This document shows, in pieces, positions 37,000 through 49,444 of a DNA stretch of 64,000 nucleotides (the first letter of the stretch is position 1; each line of letters starts with the position of its first letter). The stretch covers positions 58,831 to 122,830 of the forward strand of contig RWJK01000982.1 in NCBI GenBank assembly GCA_004335835.1, in the 5' to 3' direction. The notes under the pieces are model-generated. The model did no database searches. It was not told the origin of the DNA and saw only the letters and a program-made list of their open reading frames with translations. The translations under genes were made by a program, and so were the position numbers. The stretch is from Scenedesmus sp. ARA3 (lineage: Eukaryota; Chlorophyta; Chlorophyceae; Sphaeropleales; Scenedesmaceae).

Positions 37000-39371
37000 G
37001 CTTGCGCTGACTGGCGCTGAGAGGTCCGGCATGCGGCTCGTGTTGCGGTTGCGGAACAGCGCATACTGACCGCCACTCATGCCGCTCTCCGCTGCTGCTG
37101 CTGCTGCTGCGCCGCCGCCGCCGTTCCCTCCAGTGAAGCTACTTCGCTTCGCCAGCCCGCTGCGCGCCGGCTGCTGCTGCTGCTGCTGCTGGCCCGGCTG
37201 CGCCTCATTCGACTGCAGCTGCTGCAGCACTCGCTTCATTACAATGCGCGCAAGCTGCGGCTGGTTCTGCTGTAGCTCTAGCAGCTGCTGCAGCGCCTGA
37301 GGCTGTAGCCGAGCCAGCATGGCCTGTACTCTCTCCTTGGGGATCGCCTGCACTGGCTGCCCAGGCTGCTGCTGCTGACCTGGCGCCATGCCAGATGTGG
37401 GTGATGACAGGCAGTCTGCGCTAGCAGCAGCAGCAGCAGCCGCACCCTGCTGCTGTGCGCCAGACGTGCCTGGCAGCGTGGCAGCAGCAGCAGCAGCCGC
37501 GTCTGGCATGCTGTTGAGCCGCTGCTGCTGCGCCAGCTGCGCTTGCAGGTGCTGCAGCTGCGCCTGCATGCTGGCCAGACTCTTGCCGCGCTGCTGCTGC
37601 TGCTTCTGCTGCTTCTGCTTGCCGTGCTCCTGCTGCTGCTCGCCGACATCTCTCTCGCCCTTGCTGCTGCTGCTGCTGCTGCGGCCCTTGGCATACTGGC
37701 CGTTCTTCTGCCTCGCCTGGCTTTGTTGAGTGCCCCGCTTGGCGCCTTTTGGCTTGTCTTTTTGCTGGCGGCTGCTGTGCTGCTTGCTCTGCCCTGAGTG
37801 CTGCTCCACTTCCTCATCATCAGAGCCATGCTCATCACCACTCGCGCTGCCTGCGTTGCTGTCATCATTGTCATCATCATTGTCATCACCGCCGCTCTTA
37901 TCGCTGCTGCCACCTAACGACTCCATCTGCATGAGGCTCTGCAGCCCCTGCTGCTGCTGCTGCTGCTGCTGGGGGCTTGCTGCTGCTGCCGAGCCCTGCA
38001 GCTGCTGCTGCTGGTCAGCGCCCCGGCCAGCAGTGTCACCTGCTGCTGCTGCTGCTGCGTTGCCAGTCGGGCTGCCTCTGGCAGATGCGTCAGCGCCTGT
38101 CCGCTGCATCTGCATCTGCTGCTGCATGTTGATGCGCTGCTTCAGAGATGCCGCTGCTGCCGCAGCCGCCTCGTACTGAGCCATCAGCTGCTGCTGGCTG
38201 TCCTGCTGGTCGCCGAGCAGCACCATCCCTGCTGCCGCATACTGCTGCTGCTGCTGCTGCTGCCTGCCAAGGTCTGCTGCTGCATTGGGACTGCGCAGGC
38301 CTTGAGCTTGGCCTGCTGCAGCCTCACCAGCAGCAGCAGTGCCCTGGCCGGCCAGTTTGGGCGATGCCTTGGTAGGTGATGTTGTTGCCAGTGCTGACCA
38401 CAGGTCACCACCAAAGCTCTGCTGGCGCATTCCACCAACCAGGCCAGCGCTTGCTGCTGCTGCTGCTGTGTTGTTTGCGGCAGCAGGCGCGCCAGGCGTT
38501 GCATTGAATGCATTGCCAATGCCTGCATTATTGGCGTTGCCGCTGCCAGGGTTGTCTGGGCTCGTGTCCGGCTGCTGCTGCTGCTGCTGCTGCAGCTGCT
38601 GCTGTGCCAGCAGCAGCGGGCCCACATCAGAGGGAAGCGCTGGCAGCTCTGAGATGGAGCACATGCGCGCAATGTCTGACACCAGCATGCGCGTATCGCC
38701 GGCGCCGCTTGTGTCACCCTGCAGCAGCAGAGCAGCACAGGGCAGCACACCAGGCAGAGGTTCACATGAAGTTTGGTGGTAGGTGTTTGTGCAGGCGCAG
38801 GCCAGCAGCATGCCACACCAGGCTGGCCGCTGCAAGAACACTTGCAGGAACACTTGCAGGAAGTTGCAGGAGCAGCACATGCCTGGCCTGGCCGCTCACT
38901 GCTTCCCCGCAGCACAAATAACTGGCGTGCGGGGCAACAAAGCCATCTGCGTTGTAACCACACGTCTGTACCACCCAGCATACAGGCCTGCAGCCAGCAG
39001 TAGTTAGCATTCTAGTCAAAGTCCCGCTCAGCCCACCTGCAGCATGTTCTCCAGGAAGTTCAAATCTAAATCAAGATCAAGGTCAGCGCCGCCCAGCTCG
39101 CCGCTGCTGCCGGCAGCAGCAGTGCCTCCCAGCTGGTCCAGCAGCTGGCCCTGCTGCTGCATCAGCAGCTGCAGCCGCGCCGCCTGCTGGGACTCCTGCT
39201 GCTCCAGCTGCCGCTGCACCGCTTCTGCTGCTGCTTCTGCGGCAGCATCCTCATCCTGCTGCTGCTGCTGCTGCAGTGAGGGCAGTTTGCTGCTGCCAGC
39301 GGCATCACGCTGCTGCTGCTGCTGCTGCTGGTCTGGCAGCCGCTGCAGCCGCCCGGACGCCGCATCAGCTG

Positions 39372-39402
<31 letters not shown>

Positions 39403-40203
39403 AGCTGCTTGCCGTGCTGCTGAGCTGTTTGCAAAGTTTGGCCAGGCAGTGGCAGCTGCAGGGACCATGGTGGCAGCAGCAGCTGCAGGGTCCATGCTGG
39501 CATTACTGCCCCCTGCTTGGCCTGCTGACAACCAAGCAGCCATCTGCTGCTGCTGCTGCTGAGCTTGCTGCTGCGCCTGCTGCTGCAGCAGCTGCTGTTG
39601 TTGCTGCGCCGCCTGCTGCTGCTGTTGTTGCTGCTGCGCGAGCAGCTGCTGCTGCAGCGCTGCTGCCTGCTGCTGCTGCCCGGCCTTTGTGAGTGAGAGC
39701 AGCAGGCCGTCTGTGTCTTCGTCCATAAGAATCTCCTGCAGCAGATCTACTAAACTGCCCTGCCGTTCTGCGGGAGGGTATGGCAGTGGCATGCTCATGC
39801 TCATGCTTGCAGGAACGCTCGCAGGAAAGCTCAAACTTGCAGGAATGCCGCCCTGCAGGCCGCCCTGCATCCCCAGCCCGCCCAGCCCCAGCATGCCTGC
39901 TGTGGGCATCCCAGCAGGGCCTTGCAGGAACTGCTGCTGCTGCTGCTGCTGCTGTTGCTGCTGCAGCAGCTGCTGCTGGTTCTGGTTCAGGGTTGGCAGG
40001 ATGTCAGAGAACCCTGCACCCTGCAGGCCGCTGAGTCCATTAGATGTGGCTAAGAACGGTGCCTGCTGCTGCAGCAGCTGTTGCTGTTGCAGGAGCTGCA
40101 ACTGCTGCAGCTGCAGCTGCTGCTGCGCAGCTTGCGCGGCAGGGTCTTGTGCGCCGCCCCCTGCCTGGTTGAATAGCCACGACCTGTCAATTGCTGCCTG
40201 CAT
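34951..40203 (-). CDS. Very large glutamine-rich protein, possible transcription regulator
   Basis: Not recognised as a named family. Two exons (40203-39037 and 38718-34951, phase 0, CTGCTGCAG acceptor) give about 1644 residues, with a stop codon just upstream of the start Met. It is dominated by Gln, Ala and Ser runs. Non-repetitive islands are EILMDEDTDGLLLSL near the N-terminus, an acidic stretch near 37.82-37.89 kb, RKPLVFYRHRGPRTLNP near 36.9 kb, and basic KHARAARKLVGKRARQ and TRRQSGRRTKSKK patches resembling nuclear signals. Two helical segments read QPQLARIVMKRVLQQL and IERMVTQLLALK. Composition, acidic patch and basic patches suggest a nuclear coactivator-like protein; this is inference. 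Its coding 3' end is copied downstream. Confidence 0.8.
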
Positions 40204-43107
40204 GTTGCGCGCCTGCAGCTGTGCCTAGCTGCCGCTGCTGCTGCTTGTTGCAGTCAGCTACAGCTGCTGCTGCAGGCTGCAGCAGCCCCTGCAGGGGCCA
40301 AGCAGTAGCGCTGCGTGCTGCTCCACGGTTGACTTGTCAGCAGCTGCAGTGGCTTGCGGCCACTGATTGTCTAGCACTGCAGCACTTGCTCCTTGCTAAC
40401 GCTGGATATGTTAAACCTGCAGCCAGTGTTCAGTATCAGGGTGTTAGGGGAGAGGGTGAGTGCGGTGGTCGGGTGCAGGGTCGGGTACCTGCCCTGAGGC
40501 AAGTTTGCTGCTGCTCAGCATGTCACAGGGTCGCTTCCGGGGGGCAAGCCCCAGGTCAAAACAACGGAGAACAAACACTGCTCGACGACAACAGGCCGGG
40601 TGCCCCGCGGTGTGCTGCAAGCATTCTGTGCCGGGGCAGACTGGGTGGTGACACCGACAGCCCCAAAACGGGCTGTTGCTAGATGCTGCCACCACATGCC
40701 CTGCTCAAACACACGCATCATGCTTCCACAGCAAGCAGGAAAGTAGCTTGCCGGGCAGGCCCTGCAGCTGTCTGCATGCCAGTCGAAGCTCACCTGTCGA
40801 GGTCAGGCCCAGCTACAGAGCCCGTCACGGCTGATCATACTTCAGTAAAACGTATCAGTGGCCTGAGTCGCAGATTCCTTCTGCCTGCGTTGATGTGGTA
40901 CAGTTTGATGGTGCTGGCCAGCAGTAGCTAAGAGAAGAACCTCAACTCCTTAATAGTTGCCATCATGAAAGCTTAAAATCATAGTAGCCGCTAGCGACCT
41001 GCACAGGACATCCAGACCCACCTGATGCATAATGATTTCGCGAGCACCTCGCGCAAGGCCTGATGTTTAAAACTTAAGATTAGCTTGTTTCTAGTAGCAC
41101 TGACCAGCTGCCTGCTCTGATGGCTGCTTGCGTCTTGCTTGGCCTCGCGGAGCAGCTTTGGTGTCGAGTGTGTTCGAGTATGAGCGCGCGGGTGTTTACA
41201 AGTCCACTAACCAGTTTCACTGTCTGAAATGCAAAGTTTTGTCGGCGCAAGTTGTCCACCCACTGCCACTCCCAAGATCGGGCCGGGTGTTTGTTATGGC
41301 AGTGCAGCACTGTGCGGAATCTGCTGGCATGCTGTACTTGTGCAAAAAGGCTTGGACATCATCAGGCGACCATTGCAAATGTCTGCTGTGGTATCGGCAG
41401 GTGCTATTCCTGCAGCTTGTCACTGTCGCTCAATTGCAGCTGGTGGCAACACGGCAATGAGTACACCAGGGACGCCTTCTGAAGTGTAGGATCGTCGTTG
41501 ACACAATGCACAGTGCGTCGGGTCATCGCAGGCATTCTGCCAAGGGCAACTTGCAGCGCACCATTGCCTGTGCTAGGCTGCCAGGCTGCTGCTGCAGCGG
41601 GTGACACCCATGCATAACCAACAGCTGCCTCGCCACATTGATTGTCATGCTAGAAACGATGAAGGAATTCATTACACCTGCTTGTGCAGAACCTGAGGCT
41701 GCAAGCAGCAGTGCTCTTGCTGGGCAGCCACTACCCACCTGCCAGGGTCAACCACGCCGTGACGGTGGTCCCGAACCACTGGCAGTACTGCTCCACTATG
41801 AACTGAGGCCTCCATCAGACGCCATGCAGCCGCTGTTGAAGGTTAAAACCATATGTATGATGATTGTGTCACCGTTGCATGTCAGGCCGCCGCAAGTAAG
41901 TGTAATAATCAAGCCACAGCAGCAGCCCACGCCGCACGCCATGATGCACTGAACCACGCTCACAATTGCTGTTGTTCTTCTCTGTCCAATGAGCCTGTCA
42001 TTGGCTCCTCAGGCCGGCGAGGTTGCCTGTGTGTCACTTCCAAACTGTGTTGCGTTACACAATGGGAGCACTGCCCAGTGCGCCATGGCCGCGTACATGG
42101 CGGCGAGGCCTTCCGCAGCCTGCCCCATGCCGAGGGGTCATATGTTGCTGCAGCCCAACACCCTCCTGACACTGCTGGACGCCAGCTGCTGCAATCATAC
42201 AAATTGTTGACCCATCAGCATCATCGTGTCACCCATAGAGCCACAGCATCAGCAAAATGTTGGCCCATGTTCTGTCACCCGTGCTAATCAATGCCTCGTC
42301 ATCATCTCAGCAGAGCGGCAAAGCCAAAAGCCAGTCGCTGACACCAAGCATGTGCCAGGCTCTTGCAACAGGCTGTGTTTGTTGGCCAGCCATATGTATT
42401 GAGTTCAACGTTGCCCTACTAGCAGCAGCAGCATGCAGCGCACAGCCCCACACTGGCAGCTGCCTATATGTATATGCTTTTGGACGCACAATCCTCCCGC
42501 TACAACACTGCAACAGTACATGCAGCTAGTCCTGTCAGTCCATATGAAGCCTCATCTCTTTGCTCACGGCCAACGATCATAACACTGCCAGCACTTGCCC
42601 CTGTGTGAGCAAGCGCCAGCGCCTCGCATTTAACCCACTGCACCAATATAATAAACATCACCCCTCGCAGCCGTCCACCACACTAACAGGTGGATACTGC
42701 ACACACTCAGACCTGCCAGCATTGCTGCTGCCCACACCACATGAGCTAGCTCACAGCTCGACCCAGCATTGCTTCAAGATGAGTAGCTATGCATTCATTC
42801 ACCTTGGACCTTTCACAACCCAGGAGCCGCATCACTCCACCCTCTCACAGCACCCAGCTCACAGCAGCACCGCAGCCGCCGCAGCAGCGCCGCCAAGCGC
42901 AGCAGCCAACATACCCGCCGCCCTGCCGGCACCCCTCGCAGCCGTCCACCACACTAACAGGTGGATACCACAGGCATCCAGACCTGCCAGCTCCGCTGCT
43001 GCCCACACCACTTGGCCCAGCGTTGCCTAGCACTGCATAGCTACGCAATCACCTCAGTTCCTTAGAGCCCAGGAGCCGCATCAATCTGTCCTCTCACATC
43101 ACGCAGC
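40204..43107. other. Intergenic between Q-rich and phytocyanin-like genes
   Basis: Holds the Q-rich promoter region and the 3' flank of the phytocyanin-like gene. Frames are short and overlapping; none resembles a family. Direct repeats related to the end of the phytocyanin-like gene occupy the last 450 bp (listed separately). Confidence 0.55.
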
Positions 43108-43190
43108 TCACAGCAGCACCGCAGCCGCCGCCGCAGCGCCGCCAAGCGCAGCAGCCAGCACACCCGCCGCCCTGCCGGCACCTGCGCTGC
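42655..43190 (-). repeat. Copies of phytocyanin-like gene 3' end and flank
   Basis: The coding tail and flank at 43095-43185 (CTCACAGCAGCACCGCAGCC..., CCCGCCGCCCTGCCGGCACC) are copied at 42855-42930. The following block CCTCGCAGCCGTCCACCACACTAACAGGTGGATAC occurs at 42932-42967 and again at 42664-42698, with CAGACCTGCCAGC after each. Confidence 0.88.
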
Positions 43191-45836
43191 TGCGCGTGCG
43201 AGCAGCTGGCCCTGTGGCCCCTGCTGCACCCAATGCACCCGCTGCTCCCATTTGCCCAGGTAGTGCAGTGTTGTTGAGCACACCAGCAGCGCCAGCTAGG
43301 CCCTGCTGTCCCAGCTGGGCCTGGCACTGCACGTTGATGGGTATGGTGGGGGTGTAAGTGGGGCTGTCTTGCGGGCAGCCGCGCACCGCCAGCAGGAACT
43401 GCATGCCGTTGGTGGCGCAGTGCTCGCCCACCTGCAAGAAAGAAAAGTGGCAGAAAGTGTGCGCAGGTCAGGTGGGTGGCAGCGGGGTGCACAGCAGGAA
43501 CTGCATGCCGTTGGTGGCGCAGTGCTCGCCCACCGGCAGGGACAAGCAGGCGACCATGAAGAGTGCAGCACAGCGCAGGTGGGTGTGATGGCGTGCATAG
43601 CAGGAACGGCATGCCGCTTGTGGTGCAGTGCCCGCCCATCTGCGATGAGATTGGAGCAAGCCTGAGGAGTGCAGTGCAGCTCAGGTGGGTGTGATGTTAT
43701 GAAAGTGCACAGCAGGAACTGCATACGGCAACACATAATAGGAATGAGTGCAGCGCTGACTCACCGAGGAGGAGGTGTAGTCGTTGCAAATTTTCAAGGT
43801 GTACAAATTTGTAGGTTTAAACCTGTCACACCATTGTAACAAGTGTCAAGCTGCTGCTATTTCACGCCACTCACCGAGGAGGAGATGTAGTAGTCTCCGT
43901 TCTGCTTGAAGTCGAGTGTCACGATGCCCTTGTTGGCTGCCTGCACGATGTACACCACGTTCTCCTGGTTGGCCAGGCTGGCGGGGCACGTGGTGTCACT
44001 GTACAGCACCACTGCGGCAGCAGCAGCAGATGGACAAGCCACGGGTAAGTTTATGGCTCAGTAGGCTGTCAGCCTGGGGCATGTGGTGTCGCTGTACAGC
44101 ACCACTGCAGCAGCAGCAGCAGAGGCGCACAGCAATGGTCGATGGCTGAGCGCGCTGTCGTGTCTCAGCATAAAGAGGGGATTTCACGAGGGCTGCGGAG
44201 CCGCTGATCAATCAGCCACCAGACAAGCACACCTCAACCCGCCGATTGCTGCTTGTCAGTTCCTCAATTGACCTAGAAACCATGCACAACGACCTGAAGG
44301 CCAGGTGCTACTAACAGGAAAAGCACACCACCGCACCGATGACACCACGCCGCCCTTCATGGGGCTCCACCGTGGCAGCCCCTACCTGCTGCCTGCATGT
44401 CTGTCCCCCATAAACGCATTACTCTCTGAAGTTCACTACTCTCTCAAACATGGAATTGCAAGCCCTTCGACTAGAGCAGTCGCCGCACCTGATGACACCA
44501 CACCACCCTCCATGGGGCTCCACGACAACACACCCTCGCCTGCTGCCTCTCTGACCCCGTTCACCGTACAGTGTTTGAAACAACACATAAACTAGAGCAG
44601 CCGCCGCACCTGATGACACCACGCCACCCTCCATGGGGCTCCACGGTGGCAGCCCCTACCTGCTGCCAGCATGTCTGTCGACAACAAACGCACTATTCTC
44701 TGAAGTTCACTACTCTCTGAATCAAGGAATGCAAGCCCCTCGACTAGAGCAGCCGCCGCACCGGAGGACACCACGCCACCCTCCATGGGGCTCCACGACA
44801 GCTGCAGCCCGCCGCCGCAGCACATCACCACATCAGGGTGCGGTGGGGTGGGCTTCCAGGTGAGCTTGGCCAGCTGCCCCGGCTTCACCAGCACAGGCTG
44901 GCCCTTGCGGGGGTTGTAGCCGCCCTGGGCACTGACTGCGGGTGTGAATATTCAGATCGAGAACAGTGGACAGCAGGCAATGTCAGTGTCGACGTAGGGT
45001 GAGTGCAAGTGAGCACATAATAGCTGATTGTTGAGAGTGAAGGAGTGATTTTGTCATGAGTTGGTGCGAGTCCGCACGGAGGGCTGCCCCGGCTTCACCA
45101 GCACGGGCTCGCCCTTGAGCGGATTGTAGCCGCCCTGGGCGCTGACTGCGGCAACCAACAGGCAGCGATGCAGTCCATGTTTCTGCTGACCTCGCTTGCG
45201 GTTGCTGATTGTAACGCATCTACCAGCGCGACACCCATTCGATGCAAACCTTGGCAGACGTGCCAACGCCTGCCTGCTTGGACTGTTGCTGGTTTTTGTG
45301 CTGCTGCTGCAGCAGCTGCTGCTGCTAGAGTCAGCACTGCGCTGTGTGATGAGCTGTATGCTAGCCTGGCTTGCTGCTTGCTGATGGGTCTGCCGCTAGC
45401 AAATGTGGCGTGGCAGGTGTGCAAGCTGTCGAGACAGCGCCAGGCTGCTTGAAAACCTGCCGCTCTGCAATTGCCAGTAGATTATGCTACACCGACTGCT
45501 CTGCCCTTTCATCTGCTGCCAGTGGTCTTGATTTGACGCTGTCACTTGCAATTGATGCTGGCATGGCTCTGTCAGCTGCCAGGCTGTGCTGCCGACACTC
45601 ACAGTTGACAACATAGTGGATTGCTGTTTCTGCGGCTGCTGTATGATAGGGAGGAGCAAATCCCTGCCAGATTGACCGGCAGAGCCAAGCACACATGCCA
45701 TAGCAGCTGCAGCTGCAGCTGCAGCTGCTGCTGCTGCTGTTGCAGGTGTGGGAACTGCCACTGAGCTGTGTGTGGGTCACCCACCTGTGCACGTCAGCGC
45801 CAGAGCAACCAGCAAGCTAGCAATTGTAATCTGCAT
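43108..45836 (-). CDS. Secreted phytocyanin-like (cupredoxin) protein, likely GPI-anchored
   Basis: Cell-surface protein of the blue-copper-like plant family (stellacyanin/uclacyanin/ENODL type); role unknown. Exons 45836-45785, 44935-44762, 44011-43875 and 43431-43108 join in frame to 228 residues. Residues 1-17 (MQITIASLLVALALTCT) are a signal peptide. The cupredoxin part has VLVKPGQLAKLTW, His50 in PPHPDVV, Cys in DTTCPAS and the C-terminal strand pattern YYISSSVGEHCATNGM. The protein ends in a small-residue hydrophobic tail after RTRSSAGAGR, typical of a GPI signal. In stellacyanins the copper Cys lies five residues before His; here that position is Ser120, while His125 and Met131 are present. 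A normal type-1 copper site is therefore unlikely. All introns carry exon-edge copies. Confidence 0.78.
43474..43790 (-). repeat. Copies of phytocyanin-like exon 4 acceptor and exon 3 donor edges
   Basis: The exon 4 start (GGCGAGCACTGCGCCACCAA, GGCATGCAGTTCCTGCT; original 43392-43431) recurs at 43492-43533 and 43598-43642, with a shorter trace at 43708-43735. The exon 3 end TACACCTCCTCCTCG plus GTGAGTC recurs at 43762-43785 (original 43873-43893). Confidence 0.92.
44075..44650 (-). repeat. Copies of phytocyanin-like exon 3 acceptor and exon 2 donor edges
   Basis: The exon 3 start recurs at 44078-44112 (original 43988-44020). The exon 2 end with its GTGCGG donor (GAGCCCCATGGAGGGTGGCG, original 44755-44795) recurs at 44332-44372, 44483-44523 and 44605-44645. 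The copies also share AGTAGTGAACTTCAGAGA and GGCAGCAGGTAGGGGCTGCC blocks. Confidence 0.92.
45070..45160 (-). repeat. Copy of phytocyanin-like exon 2 acceptor edge
   Basis: CAGCGCCCAGGGCGGCTACA... and CCCGTGCTGGTGAAGCCGGG echo the exon 2 start at 44870-44945. The acceptor CTGCCGCAG is kept. Confidence 0.92.
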
Positions 45837-46127
45837 TAGCAAACGCGCAGTAGCAACAGTTTGTTGGGATACTCAGCAACCCGGCGTCACCCGCAATCAG
45901 TCGTTGTTTGTGCACTGCCCGTGAAGTTTTCGTGCTGAACTGCAGGCCATCCAAGCATGTGTCTCCTATGCGTTATGATATGACCGCACCTTGATCATTG
46001 TGTGCCTATGTCGAGGGCAGCTCTTGGCGGTGTGCCCCCGTTTCCCGTGGGTGGTGGTTGCTGGCACCGACTGCTGATTGCGGGTGAGACGGTCGCACCA
46101 CTCGCGCCCGGGTGCCTTTTATACAAT

Positions 46128-46483
46128 TCAAAGACTTAACTGAAACTTATGATGTGCTAGACGTGTGTTCACGGCGTCAATCAAGCGGCTGAGAGCTCTG
46201 ACTGGCGTCACCTGAAAAGTGAAGGAAATTTCAACGCACTGATACGTATTGCCTTTGTAATGCAAGTGTGCGACTTTTCTTCCACGAACTATGGCTGCTG
46301 CTTCTGCGCAAGGGAGTGCTGAGTGCTGCTGCGACAAAATAACACTACACACTTGCCAGGCCCCGTGTAATCCTTGAGCAAACCACCATTTTCTTGTAAG
46401 CTTTCTGTTAACAGTAAATTGCACATCATGCAGCAAGGAGACCATGTGACCGCACCTCATTCTCCCACCTGATCATCTGCCAT
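46128..46483 (-). CDS. Doubtful two-exon microprotein
   Basis: Exon 46483-46469 (MADDQ, donor GTGGGA) and exon 46211-46128 (VTPVRALSRLIDAVNTRLAH..., acceptor TTTTCAG, then a stop) fit in phase 0 to a 32-residue product. The second part has a plausible amphipathic helix. No family is recognised and the model may be a fragment of a longer transcript or chance. It lies between the phytocyanin-like and OPR genes. Confidence 0.25.
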
Positions 46484-46980
46484 TGTTGCCCATTGACGCC
46501 AATGCTATTGAAAAGCAGCAAATGCTGCAGCCTAGGTCGTTGTGTGCTGCTCGGAGCTCGCGCTGCTCGTCAAAGGTGTGCTGCTGCACCTGCTGCACTG
46601 CCAGACCGCTCACCTGCAATGGCACATTGCCCATATATGTGCAGCTCTGGTTAAACAACCACCCATATGCAGATATTCTGATTAATTCAGGCAGAGCCTG
46701 TGCTTGCCTCTTCCTCTGTCAGCATGTGCTGCTGCTGCCACTGCTGCCGCTGCCGGCGCATGCTGCATGTCCACCGACCACTGCATGCATGTGCTGTAGC
46801 TGCGCAATCAAACCTGCACCTTCTTCCATAAAATGTCAGCAGCAACAGCAGCTCACAGCTTTCTACCTACAACACACATGCCAACCACACCTGGCAACCA
46901 AACTCTTTTATGTCCAGCCATCACTTCTTGCCTCAGTTTCAGTGCAAAGCCAATCACTCTAGCTGCTCACATACTCATGC
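46484..46980. other. 5' flank of OPR gene
   Basis: About 500 bp upstream of the OPR start; expected to hold its promoter and 5' UTR. No recognisable motif seen. Confidence 0.5.
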
Positions 46981-47144
46981 ATGACCTCCCCTGCTGCCTG
47001 CAACTCAATATGCTCGCAGGCGGCAGCCGTGCAGCGGCCGCACAGAAGCGCAGTACCGCAGCCCCTGCTGTGCCCCCAGCTGCAGGCGACACAGCAGCTA
47101 GCAGCACCACCAGCAGCAGCACACCAAGCTGAGCTAGCATCCCA

Positions 47145-47179
<35 letters not shown>

Positions 47180-47295
47180 TGCTGCCGGGCCGGTCCCTGC
47201 ACAGCCGGCAGACTGACGAGCTGCTACAGCTGCTGCAGTCAGCAACAGCTGCTGGTAGCTCATCGCAGGACAGTTTGGACAGCTACAGCCACTCG

Positions 47296-47340
<45 letters not shown>

Positions 47341-47366
47341 CAGGATGATGTGCAGCTACCGAAGAA

Positions 47367-47401
<35 letters not shown>

Positions 47402-47491
47402 GGGTTCTGCGCAGTGCTCATGTCGGAACGCAGCAGCAGCTGCAAGCACAGTGGCAAGGCTCAGGCCTGCTGCCTGCACTGCAGCAACGTG

Positions 47492-47527
<36 letters not shown>

Positions 47528-47855
47528 CCTGGCAGCAGAGCCACCCAGCTCATAAGCAGCAGCAGCAGCAACATCGGCAGCAGCAGCGATTGCCTGCTGA
47601 TGCCGTGCTGCTGATGCAGCTGATTCAGTCGTGCCGACAGCCGCAGCAGCTGCTGTCACTGCTGTCAGCCCATGTTGCTGAGCTGGATGCAGTTGCTGTG
47701 TCAGCTGCATGTGTCTGCTATGCCCGACTGGCAGCACATGCTGCTGCTCCACAGCAAGCAGGTACCAGTAGCAGCAGCAGCAACCACCAGCACCACCACC
47801 AGCAGCAGCAGCAGCAGCAGTCACTGGACGCTGCACAAGCCAACCGGCTAACTCT

Positions 47856-47889
<34 letters not shown>

Positions 47890-48687
47890 CAGCAGCTACC
47901 TTGGCTGCTTCGCCGGCTGCTGCTGGCTCATATGGGCAGCTTTCGGCCTCGCCAGTTTGCTAACACCCTCCATGCTCTGGGAAAGCTGCACTGCAGAGAT
48001 ACACAGCTGGTGCACCTGCTGCTGCAGGGCCTGAGCCCTAGGGTTCTAGCACAGCTAAAACCCCAGGAGCTGGCAAATGTGGTGTGGGGCTTAGGGCGGC
48101 TTAGAATTTGGCCAGCTGAACCCTGGATGCTGGGGTTTTATGCGGCGAGTGCTGCGCTGCTGAAGCCGGTGCAGCAGCAGCCGGCAGCAACTGTGGAGCC
48201 CACCCAGAACCACTCTGTAGCAAATGGCAGCAGTGGCAGCCGCATCACCAAGCAGCAGCAGCAGCAGCAGTTCAAGCCGCAGGAGTTGGCTAACCTAGTG
48301 TGGGGCCTAGGCCGGCTGCATGCCGCCCCTCCTGCATCCTGGCTGCTGCTGCTGCTGCCAGCGCTGCAACAGGCTGCTGCCGGCTGCAGCCCCCAGCAGC
48401 TGTCTAATGCAATGTGGGGGCTGGCACATATGGGCGGGCCCCGCCCAAAGCGACGAGACAGCAGCAGCAGCAGTAGTGCAGACAGTAGAAGCAGGGGTGT
48501 TCTAGCTGCTGCTGCTGCTGCTGCTGCTGAGGGTGTTGGGGGTGCAATGCAGCTCAGCAGATCTCTGGGAGGGCTCCTAGAGGAGGTGTGTGCACTGGCG
48601 CATGCCAATGTTACACAGTACAGCAGTCTAGAGCTGTCCTGCCTAGTGTGGGGAGTAGCAGAGCTGCAGCAGCAGGTACAACACGTG

Positions 48688-48719
<32 letters not shown>

Positions 48720-48887
48720 GGATGGGCGTGGTGAGAGCAGCATGCTGCTGCTGCCGCAGGTGCAGCTGGCAGCAGCTGCTTGTCAACAGCTGGCGGCAGC
48801 AGCAGCTGGCGGTGCACTGGCTGATGGTGACACAACGAGCAGCAGCAGGCGGCTGCTGTTTACCGGCAGCCCAGTCATGCACCACAA

Positions 48888-48925
<38 letters not shown>

Positions 48926-49325
48926 GTAGTAGTAGGTCTAGCAGCAGCTTGGCAGCTCATCATGGCACCAGCCATGCTGTACGCGCTCTGCAGGTGGTTT
49001 CAGCAAATGGCCACAGCCAAGCTGCTGCAGCTCCCAGCAGCAAACTACAGCAGCAGCATAATGTGCTGCAGCCAGTGCGCCAGCGGCAGCAGCAGCAGCA
49101 ACAGCAGCAGCATGGGTATGTGCAGCCAGGTCACCTGGCAAGGGTGCTGCAAGGGTACAGGAAACTTGCTCTCATGCAGCAGCAGCTATCCTTACCTCAG
49201 AAGCACCACCACCAGCAGCAGCAGCAGCAGCAGCTGCCACAGGCAGTGCTGGATGAGCTGGGGAGCATCCTGCTGCAGCGCCATGCACACAGTGTTGCTG
49301 GCAGCAGCAGTATCAACAGCAGACC

Positions 49326-49357
<32 letters not shown>

Positions 49358-49403
49358 GCAGCAGACCTCCAGCCACTAGAGGTAGCAACAGACTGCGCGC
49401 AAG

Positions 49404-49444
<41 letters not shown>

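Noticed and set aside
47399..47836. 145-codon minus-strand frame and similar ones under the OPR gene
   Set aside because: Antisense shadows of repeat-rich coding sequence.
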